Assembly: GCA_028711405.1 (NCBI GenBank)
Contig: JAQTSH010000042.1
Span: forward strand, 1-10,216
Source of the DNA: Methanoregula sp.
GTDB lineage: Archaea; Halobacteriota; Methanomicrobia; Methanomicrobiales; Methanospirillaceae
Length of the DNA: 10,216 nucleotides
Direction of reading: 5' to 3'
Shown: positions 1 through 5,729 of the stretch, in pieces
How positions within the stretch are numbered: position 1 is the stretch's first letter
Layout: each line of letters begins with the position of its first letter
Notes under the pieces: model-generated
What the model was told of the DNA's origin: nothing
What the model saw: only the letters and a program-made list of their open reading frames with translations
Databases searched by the model: none
Position numbers and translations under genes: made by a program

Positions 1-2
1 GC

Positions 3-890
3 AAGTTCTTCTCAGTCACAATTACGGGAAGACAAAATACTATCTATCACTTGTGGGTTAAGGGCACTTCCTCTATGTCGGGGGGTTATGACGACCAACC
101 CCCGATGATTGCGAAATACCAGGCGGGTGTGAGTCAGGATGCATTTGCCGGTACTGGTACAACTCAAGGAACTCTCGGTTGTGAGCCGTACCTGACTGCG
201 TATGTATCTGGCAAAGTTGGCAATGCTGGGGGATATATCTTCCAGAACAGTAGTTCAACTGACAGGAACAATCCCTATGTCGGCTCGATTTGGGCTGATG
301 TAGCTCACGGTGGAAACCCCGGCACTACTTCTACAACTGACATCGAGAGAATGGTCAAGTTAGGTAACGGTACATACCTCTACGCAAACGTATCGTTATC
401 TGACTCGGGTACCCGAACTGTTGAGTTCACGACCAGCAACTGGACAAAGATCCAGAAATACACCATCCGTGTCGAACAGAACATGAGTGGCAGCTACAAG
501 TCCGATGAAGTAGATATGAGTGTTGAGAGAGGTGCTGCCACCATTGTTGCCGCTGGCAACCAGAGTTACTATCTCGGGGAAGAGATCGGGTTCTCAGGTA
601 CCAACACGAGATCCCAGACCACGTACCTGTTCATCACCGGTCCGAACCTGCCACAATATGGTGCACAAATCAACAGCCCGAATCCTCAGAATGCCCCGGT
701 AGTGAATAATGACCCCACGACATTCCAGCAAGCAAGTGTTCTCGGGGACAACACCTGGAGCTGGAAATGGAGTACATCGAATGTTACCCTTGATAATGGC
801 ACGTACACGGTCTGGGCAGCGAGTGCTCCATCTGATATGCAATCGGCTAATCTCGAAAAATGTGTCTATGGTAATGTTTCTATCAGGATA
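3..890 (+). repeat. Internal duplication, copy 1 (surface module)
   Basis: This copy encodes the first ~296 visible residues of the surface protein and pairs with bases ~2007-2866. Bases 75-141 match 2076-2142 with a single mismatch. Bases 661-770 match about 2635-2744 with three mismatches. The sequence between those blocks is clearly diverged and contains indels, because the offset shifts from 2004 to 2001 to 1974 bp. All indels preserve the frame. Missing sequence to the left means the copy may start earlier. Confidence 0.9.
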
Positions 891-3842
891 AATCCTATAT
901 CCAGGCTACCGATTGCTGAATTCACGAGCACCAATACTACCGGGACTGCCCCCATTACGATTGCATTCTTTGACACATCATCTAATTGTCCAACATCATG
1001 GTTTTGGGACTTCGGCGACGGAACATTTTCGACTGAACAAAATCCGGTGCATACATTTACATCACCTGGGATCTATACGGTTTCGCTGACAGTGACCAAC
1101 ACTTTTGGTGAAGATAGTGTCACACAATCGAATTTTATTACAGTCACCTCTCCGATATCCCCAACAACGGGTTACTATCCGGTGAATACGAGTATTCACC
1201 ATGGCGCAACCGTGTATATTGGGGAGCAGGGGTTGAACCTGACACCAGCTCTGGCGTACTTTTCAAAAGATGCGCCTGCCAGTATTGGCTGGTGGGCATC
1301 TGCGGCGCAAATAGGAACAACCGCTCCGACTAAGACCGTTGTACTCACCAACCCGGAAGATTTCCATGTGTCATATGCGGATTTTGGGTGGTATTTTGGA
1401 AACTGGTTTGCACTCAATGGTACGACTGGAGCAGTGAACCAGTCCACAGCCTTCATGATGGTCAAGGATCCGCAGATTTCGATCGATATTTGGGATTACT
1501 CGCAGGGAAACCAGGGGGGAATATCTGTCAGCGGAAAATCTGTCGTTCAGGGGGACACCCTCGGATTTAAAGTTGGCACGAACATGGACACGGCGATCAA
1601 CCAACCAACACAGCGTACGAAGAAAATTGATACCGAAGTTACCGGCTGGGCAGATATCAAGGTAAAGACTGAACAGGGAAACACATTTACTGCACTGCTT
1701 GCATCCGATGGGACAGCAGTGGCACTTACGGGACAATCGATCAATACACCCACTTGGTATTGGGCAGGAAATGCTGCTGGATTGGCAGGGAACTGGTCAA
1801 CCAGTGCCACGGACATAACCGGTCAGTTTGCATACCCCGTCGGTACCTACACTGTATCTGTTGAGTCAAAGATGAATGGGATGCGGGACAATTACTTGAA
1901 TGCCGGTGCTGCATATACCGGCAAGACCGTATCCCAAGCGCAGACTGTAACCCTTGTCTCGAACATGGTTAAGATTACGGCAAACAAGGACTCAGTTGTC
2001 CGTAGCAAGCCCTTTTCAGTCACAATTACGGGAAAACCAAATACAGTCTATCATCTGTGGATTAAGACTTCCACTATGTCGGGGAGTTATGACGACCAAC
2101 CCCCGATGATTGCGAAATACCAGGCGGGTGTGAGTCAGGATTCAAATGCGACAGACACCTCCATAAAAAATCTCGCTCCGTACCAGACCGATGGGGATGC
2201 CGCCTTCTTTGCCAGTCCAAATGCCGGGGGATATCTTTTCGAGAACAGCGGGAGCACCACGATCACCGGCACGGTCTGGTATGATGTGGCACATGGTTCT
2301 GACGCCAGAAACAGATTCACGTTAGGGAATGGGACTGCTCTCTATGCAAACGTCTCATTATCTGACTACGGTACAAGAACCGTTGAGTTCGTTACGACCA
2401 ATTGGACGAAGGCTCAGAAGTATACAATCCGGGTTGAACGAAACTTCGGAACCGATGCGAACCCGGTCTATAAGTCTGATGAAGTTGATGTGAGAGTTGA
2501 GAGAGGTACTACAACAATTGTTGCCGCTGGCGACCAGGACTACTATCCCGGGGAAGAGATCCGGTTCTCAGGTACCAACACGGGGACTTATACCACGTAC
2601 CTGTTCATCACTGGTCCGAACCTGTCACAATACGGTGCACAAATCAATAGCCCGAATCCCCAGAATGCCCCGGTAGTGAATAATGACCCCACGACATTCC
2701 AGCAGGCAAGTGTTCTCGGGGACAACACCTGGAGCTGGAAATGGAAAACATCGAATGTTAACCTCGATGCTGGCACGTACACAGTCTGGGCAGCGAACCA
2801 CCCCTCTGACTCAAGAAGTGAGAATCTTGCCACGTGTGCCTTTAGTAACGTTTCCATCATAATCAAGAGCCCATTTCACAGCGTACGTGTTTTTCCCCCG
2901 GTAATTGCTCAGGGGGAAAGCGTAACCGTGAGTGGGTATGCCGAAGATAAGCCTTCAGCGGGTGTGGCTGTATGGATCATGGGGACACAATACGCCAACA
3001 GAACAGTTGCAGCAGTGACTGATGCCGGTTCATTCAGTACCGGGATGAACAACGATACAACCAGGCAGTGCACAATCGGGAAGTATTATGTTGTCGTCCA
3101 ACATCCGATGAAGAACGCCCAGTTTGACATCTACCTGAACACGTCCGATGGCTGCGTTTACAACCGCCAGATTGGAATCCCGGATACAAAATTATTCAAA
3201 TTTACCGGGACTGGAAGTATTCAGGGTGCAGATGCAGCGGAAGCACTTATTCAGGTGCTCCAAGAGCTTAATGTTGATGACGCATATGCCAACCTGACGT
3301 TCACAATCCGAAACGGCTCAAATCCTCCATCCATCTCATTATATCAGGGTTGGAACTTTATCTCAATCCCGAAGAAACTCTCCAGCGGAAACAATACCGC
3401 TGCTATCTTCTCCTCCATTGATACCGACGGGCATTCGATCTATCTTTACAACGCTTCGGAACAGCGCTGGCATGCAATGACCCTCAACGACAAAGTCCAA
3501 CCTCTTGATGGGATCTGGCTTTATGCAAACAATACCGCTGATGTGAACTTCTCGTTCGATACAAATCCCATGCAGACACCCCCGACAAAATCCCTCTCTG
3601 CCGGGTGGAACGCAATTGGGTTCTCTGACACCACACCCATCGCCACCCGCACCGCGCTCAACTCCGTGAAGACCCGATGGTCAACACTCATCGGCTTCAA
3701 CGCACCGCAACAGCATTACGATGCGGCGATTGTAAACGGTGCAACTGATGCAGTTCATGGCGATCAACTGAACATGTATCCCGGAAAAGGCTACTGGCTC
3801 TATATGACAAAGGCAGGAGAACTTGCCGCCATCGGAGCATGA
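3..3842 (+). CDS. Large modular surface-layer-like protein (DUF3821-like, PKD), 5' end outside window
   Basis: The reading frame is open from the first base, so the true start and signal peptide lie upstream; 1279 residues are visible. Numbered from base 3, residues 1-296 are a beta-rich surface module. Residues ~300-382 are a PKD domain (WDFGDG at 335-340, then a Pro-Val-His-Thr-Phe segment). Residues ~392-650 resemble DUF3821 of Methanomicrobiales surface proteins (VYIGEQGLNLTPA near 404). Residues ~663-956 are a second copy of the first module, ~959-1065 an Ig-like segment, and ~1113-1279 two Gly-Trp-Asn repeats (GWNFISIPK and GWNAIGF). Many Asn-X-Ser/Thr sequons fit an N-glycosylated exported protein. 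No C-terminal membrane helix or PGF-type anchor is present, which is unusual for such proteins, so it may be held by another surface component. It is co-transcribed with the dockerin gene 18 bp downstream. Function as S-layer or adhesin is inferred. Confidence 0.85.
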   Translation, partial: KFFSVTITGRQNTIYHLWVKGTSSMSGGYDDQPPMIAKYQAGVSQDAFAGTGTTQGTLGCEPYLTAYVSGKVGNAGGYIFQNSSSTDRNNPYVGSIWADVAHGGNPGTTSTTDIERMVKLGNGTYLYANVSLSDSGTRTVEFTTSNWTKIQKYTIRVEQNMSGSYKSDEVDMSVERGAATIVAAGNQSYYLGEEIGFSGTNTRSQTTYLFITGPNLPQYGAQINSPNPQNAPVVNNDPTTFQQASVLGDNTWSWKWSTSNVTLDNGTYTVWAASAPSDMQSANLEKCVYGNVSIRINPISRLPIAEFTSTNTTGTAPITIAFFDTSSNCPTSWFWDFGDGTFSTEQNPVHTFTSPGIYTVSLTVTNTFGEDSVTQSNFITVTSPISPTTGYYPVNTSIHHGATVYIGEQGLNLTPALAYFSKDAPASIGWWASAAQIGTTAPTKTVVLTNPEDFHVSYADFGWYFGNWFALNGTTGAVNQSTAFMMVKDPQISIDIWDYSQGNQGGISVSGKSVVQGDTLGFKVGTNMDTAINQPTQRTKKIDTEVTGWADIKVKTEQGNTFTALLASDGTAVALTGQSINTPTWYWAGNAAGLAGNWSTSATDITGQFAYPVGTYTVSVESKMNGMRDNYLNAGAAYTGKTVSQAQTVTLVSNMVKITANKDSVVRSKPFSVTITGKPNTVYHLWIKTSTMSGSYDDQPPMIAKYQAGVSQDSNATDTSIKNLAPYQTDGDAAFFASPNAGGYLFENSGSTTITGTVWYDVAHGSDARNRFTLGNGTALYANVSLSDYGTRTVEFVTTNWTKAQKYTIRVERNFGTDANPVYKSDEVDVRVERGTTTIVAAGDQDYYPGEEIRFSGTNTGTYTTYLFITGPNLSQYGAQINSPNPQNAPVVNNDPTTFQQASVLGDNTWSWKWKTSNVNLDAGTYTVWAANHPSDSRSENLATCAFSNVSIIIKSPFHSVRVFPPVIAQGESVTVSGYAEDKPSAGVAVWIMGTQYANRTVAAVTDAGSFSTGMNNDTTRQCTIGKYYVVVQHPMKNAQFDIYLNTSDGCVYNRQIGIPDTKLFKFTGTGSIQGADAAEALIQVLQELNVDDAYANLTFTIRNGSNPPSISLYQGWNFISIPKKLSSGNNTAAIFSSIDTDGHSIYLYNASEQRWHAMTLNDKVQPLDGIWLYANNTADVNFSFDTNPMQTPPTKSLSAGWNAIGFSDTTPIATRTALNSVKTRWSTLIGFNAPQQHYDAAIVNGATDAVHGDQLNMYPGKGYWLYMTKAGELAAIGA
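2007..2866 (+). repeat. Internal duplication, copy 2 (surface module)
   Basis: This is the second copy of the module, encoding about residues 669-955 of the same protein. It begins in a Lys-Pro-Phe-Ser-Val-Thr-Ile-Thr-Gly segment that matches the first visible codons of the window and runs to the Asn-Val-Ser-Ile segment. Shared landmarks are Asp-Asp-Gln-Pro-Pro-Met-Ile, Thr-Tyr-Leu-Phe-Ile-Thr-Gly-Pro-Asn-Leu and Asp-Asn-Thr-Trp-Ser-Trp-Lys-Trp. The PKD and DUF3821-like domains sit between the two copies. Confidence 0.9.
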
Positions 3843-3848
3843 GGAAAG

Positions 3849-3854
3849 GGAGGT
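3849..3854 (+). promoter_or_regulatory. Ribosome binding site of the dockerin gene
   Basis: A perfect GGAGGT lies 6 nt before the ATG at 3861, in the 18-bp gap after the stop codon of the surface protein. It fixes the start at 3861 rather than the in-frame ATG at 3873 and supports translation from a shared transcript. Confidence 0.85.
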
Positions 3855-3860
3855 TAAATC

Positions 3861-4463
3861 ATGTGTGAGAATATGACGAAACATACCGCACAACACGGGA
3901 AGACTATCTGCACGCTGCTCCTCTTCGGGTGCCTCACGATGAGCTGCCTTGTTCTGACTGTACACGCTGACTCCGTGATCCCCGCGTTGCCCTGCGAGTA
4001 TTACGGGAATGTCAGCATCAATGGTACTGCCGCCCCGGCGGGAACGGTCATCACAGCGTATATCAACAGGCAGGAGCGGGGGGTCATGACCTTGACCGTC
4101 CCGGGGACGTATGGTGGTGCCGAGTGGTTTGAGGAGCGGTTGATGGTCCCGGGAACCGTGGATGATGACGGACTCCCCATCACGTTCAAGATCAACGGTG
4201 TGAGGGCAAACGAGAGCGGAACCTTCCGGTGGGGGAATTCACAACGGCAGGACATAAACATCGTCCTTCGTGAGTTCCCGATAGGCGACTTTAACAACAA
4301 CTGGTACGTGGATGTCGGGGATGTCTCGCGCGTGGCGTACATGGTGGTCAACCGGGCACCTTCACGGGTGCCGGACGCTGACTTCAATGCAAACGGCTTT
4401 GTTGATATCGGAGACGCGGGGAAAATTTCGTATTTCCTGGTGGAGAAGATTCCGGATCTGTAA
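3861..4463 (+). CDS. Secreted dockerin-domain protein
   Basis: A 200-residue exported protein. Residues ~13-35 form a hydrophobic Sec-type signal peptide, with probable cleavage after Val-His-Ala near residue 36. Residues ~40-138 form a beta-sandwich-like domain that begins Pro-Ala-Leu-Pro-Cys-Glu-Tyr-Tyr-Gly and contains APAGTVITAYINRQ, a type seen in methanogen surface proteins; I do not know a formal name for it. Residues 143-154 (DFNNNWYVDVGD) and 174-185 (DFNANGFVDIGD) are two dockerin type I calcium loops with Asp/Asn at loop positions 1, 3, 5, 9 and 12, spaced 31 residues apart as in a complete dockerin. Dockerins bind cohesins. No cohesin is recognisable in this window, so the partner is unknown. 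There is no C-terminal anchor. The gene lies 18 bp after the large surface protein gene, which suggests a shared surface complex. Confidence 0.85.
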   Translation: MCENMTKHTAQHGKTICTLLLFGCLTMSCLVLTVHADSVIPALPCEYYGNVSINGTAAPAGTVITAYINRQERGVMTLTVPGTYGGAEWFEERLMVPGTVDDDGLPITFKINGVRANESGTFRWGNSQRQDINIVLREFPIGDFNNNWYVDVGDVSRVAYMVVNRAPSRVPDADFNANGFVDIGDAGKISYFLVEKIPDL

Positions 4464-4629
4464 GAACCTCCCGTCCCACCATCCCAGACCTTTTTCCCAA
4501 AACCACAATCCAGCCCAGTGTACCTCTGCTCTGGTTGCTGCTCCGAATAGATAACCCCCAGCGTGCCTCCGCCAAAGATACCGTATACACTTCCGGCAAC
4601 CAAACGGGTCAAGGGCGGGGAACCCCTTA

Positions 4630-4806
4630 AGGTCACCCACGGTGGGAATATGGCATCCCGACCCGGAGGGGAGTCCGGACGTTTACCCATTCCGGGCGAG
4701 AGAGCCAGATACACGTTCCGATGTAAAACCCCGTCCGTGTAAGGGGGGGTGGGTACCCCCAGGTCACCCGGGGTGGGGGTATACCTTCCGACCCGGGGAG
4801 GGGGGT
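4630..4806 (+). repeat. Imperfect direct repeat pair, ~45 bp
   Basis: Bases 4630-4674 and 4761-4806 share AGGTCACCC, then GGTGGG, TAT and CCGACCCGG in the same order, with about three quarters of positions matching by eye and one indel. The spacing is 131 bp. This forms the left part of the repeat landscape. Confidence 0.7.
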
Positions 4807-5139
4807 GCCTGTCTTTTTTTTGAGACGGGTATCCCCCCTCCCCCCCTTCCGCCAACTGGCATGAAGGGGGACCCCCCACCAGGGTACCCAAAGGCAGGGG
4901 TATACCCCATTTTCCGGGATGGGTTTCACGTCGGAGAGCATATTTTTCGTTTGTTCTATTTTAGCGGCGAGACCCCACCCCCCACGGTTTTTTTTGGAGG
5001 GGGGTGCCTGTCCGGCTCTCTTGGAGGGTGGGGGTACCCCACCTTCGCGCCACCGGTCAATGGCAGGCACCCCCCTCCAAGGTACCCAAAGGGGCACCCC
5101 CCTCCCGTTTTCCGGCACGGGTTTACGTCGGAGACTATA
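4666..5139. repeat. Four copies of a TTCCGG-n-ACGGGTTTACGTCGGA motif, two per orientation
   Basis: The motif core is roughly CCGG-n-A-Y-GGGTTT-ACGTCGGA. Copies on the + strand lie at 4911-4943 and 5109-5139. Copies on the - strand lie at about 4666-4696 (reading CCGGAATGGGTAAACGTCCG) and 4708-4742 (reading CGGACGGGGTTTTACATCGG). The left two point left and the right two point right, giving an overall inverted layout. The motif is the least G-run-like part of the region, so its conservation is less likely to be a by-product of composition. Confidence 0.65.
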
Positions 5140-5143
5140 CTCA
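4795..5143 (+). repeat. Degenerate ~200-bp tandem repeat
   Basis: The 17-mer GGAGGGGGGTGCCTGTC occurs at ~4797-4813 and again at 4996-5012. Downstream of each copy the order of elements is the same: GCCA near 4850/5048, a G/C-run pair, GGTACCCAAAGG (4883 and 5081), a C-run and the ACGTCGGAG motif (4928 and 5125). The offset stays at about 197-201 bp. The units are diverged, with very roughly two thirds of positions matching over 4849-4946 versus 5047-5143. Confidence 0.65.
4994..5080. repeat. 17-bp perfect inverted repeat enclosing a second palindrome
   Basis: The left arm TTGGAGGGGGGTGCCTG at 4994-5010 is exactly complementary to CAGGCACCCCCCTCCAA at 5064-5080. The 53-nt interior contains a near-perfect palindrome centred on GGTACC (GGTGGGGGTACCCCACC, about 5026-5042). 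The left arm is immediately preceded by a T8 run. In RNA or single-stranded DNA this would form a very stable two-tier hairpin. Confidence 0.8.
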
Positions 5144-5280
5144 AGTCATCGCCCAAAAAGGGGATCGGGAGGGGGGACCCCCTTGGTACCAACGGTCGAA
5201 GTACCCCACCCCCCTGTCTTTCCAATGGGAGGGGGGTCCCCCTTTAGGTAGGACGGGTGGGGGGCACCTTATCCGGGGCA

Positions 5281-5328
5281 GGTGGGGGGAGGGGAATCGA
5301 ACCCACGGCACCTGTACCAGATCTCTTA
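5281..5328 (-). pseudogene. 3' half of a class II (Leu-type) tRNA, remnant
   Basis: On the - strand this reads as the 3' part of a tRNA. It has GATCTGG like a 3' anticodon-stem strand, then a short variable segment (GTACAGGTGCC). A T-stem/T-loop GTGGG-TTCGATT-CCCCT follows, and then CCCCCC-ACC resembling an acceptor end. GATCTGG plus a long variable arm plus GTGGGTTCGA fits archaeal tRNA-Leu. The 5' half (D-arm, 5' acceptor and 5' anticodon stem) is absent: the adjoining sequence at 5330-5480 has no complement and encodes a dockerin fragment. One T-stem pair (50-64) is mismatched and the acceptor end is altered, so it is probably non-functional. Identification is by eye from the T-arm and stem pattern. 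A chance match is possible but unlikely for the T-arm. Confidence 0.5.
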
Positions 5329-5340
5329 TCCGGGCACGGA

Positions 5341-5596
5341 TGCAAAACTCAATCCGCCGATTTCAACGGCAACGGGCACGTCAATACCGCCGATGCCGCA
5401 AAGATCGCGTGTCTCCTTGTCGTCATCGAACCTGCAGGAACTCACGCAGGAGCCGGCGCAGATACCGGAAGATAGTCCTGCGACTCCGGTAGCCACGACG
5501 CCGGCAACCAAACCCACGCAGATATCGGGACTACCGGTTACCCTTTGCTGTATCGGGCTTGTGATTGCCTGCGGGCTGAAGGTTGCGTACAACTAA
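5341..5596 (+). pseudogene. Broken dockerin gene: one dockerin repeat, frameshift, C-terminal membrane anchor
   Basis: From about base 5353 one frame encodes SADFNGNGHVNTADAAKIAC. This is a dockerin calcium loop (Asp, Asn, Asn, Asn, Asp at positions 1, 3, 5, 9 and 12) plus its helix, and it aligns with the second dockerin repeat of the gene at 3861-4463. That frame stops at ~5475. The frame shifted by one base stays open to 5596 and encodes a Pro/Thr-rich linker (PATPVATTPATKPTQ) and a hydrophobic tail (LPVTLCCIGLVIACG) ending Lys-Val-Ala-Tyr-Asn, a plausible C-terminal anchor. One indel between about 5419 and 5475 would join them. The first dockerin loop, the upstream domain, the signal peptide and the start codon are missing, replaced by the tRNA-like and repeat sequence. 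I read it as the 3' remnant of a paralogous, anchored dockerin gene. Confidence 0.65.
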
Positions 5597-5627
5597 GAAG
5601 CAAAGATCTCAAACCCCCTTTTTGCCC

Positions 5628-5647
5628 GGTGCCGGCATGCCTGCACC
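5628..5647. promoter_or_regulatory. 20-bp near-palindrome upstream of the AI-2E family gene
   Basis: GGTGCCGGCATGCCTGCACC is palindromic at 18 of 20 positions, with GGCATGCC at the centre, and follows a C5T5 stretch. It sits 82 bp before the next start codon. It could be an operator or an RNA hairpin ending the broken dockerin transcript. Nothing else in the sequence decides between these. Confidence 0.35.
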
Positions 5648-5729
5648 GTGCACTATGCCAGCCAATGCCGGTCAGACAAACCAAATGGAAAGCGAAAGTA
5701 TCTATGATTGAATTACCGGATACCTAATA

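Larger units (their letters stand above)
4464..5340. other. 877-bp gene-less region dominated by G/C-run repeats
   Basis: No credible gene is present. Bases 4464-4610 are unremarkable, with a short T-run at 4488-4492 (GACCTTTTTCCC) that could end the upstream transcript. Bases ~4615-5290 are packed with runs of 4-7 G or C, GGTACC palindromes, two T8 runs (near 4813-4821 and 4988-4995) and inverted and direct repeats described separately. Open frames of up to ~300 codons occur here on both strands. They are Gly/Pro/Arg-rich low-complexity artefacts of the G/C runs and resemble no protein family. The region could fold into strong hairpins or G-quadruplexes in DNA or RNA. Confidence 0.8.

Noticed and set aside
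3..2866. Diversity-generating retroelement template/variable repeats
   Set aside because: The repeated blocks are both inside one coding sequence, differences are not adenine-biased in the matched blocks, and no reverse transcriptase is present.
4001..4891. 296-codon open frame on the - strand overlapping the dockerin gene
   Set aside because: It is antisense to a well-supported gene and then runs through G/C-run repeats, giving Gly/Pro/Arg-rich low-complexity sequence with no domain or ribosome binding site.
4633..5251. Open frames of 90-200 codons on both strands in the repeat region
   Set aside because: G/C runs suppress stop codons in every frame. The translations are proline/glycine-rich and mutually overlapping, with no family resemblance.
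4615..5290. CRISPR array
   Set aside because: Repeats are diverged, irregularly spaced and in both orientations. There are no uniform repeat-spacer units and no cas genes.
5281..5480. Complete intron-containing tRNA on the - strand
   Set aside because: No D-arm, 5' acceptor strand or complement of GATCTGG was found within about 150 nt, and that stretch is explained by a dockerin coding remnant.
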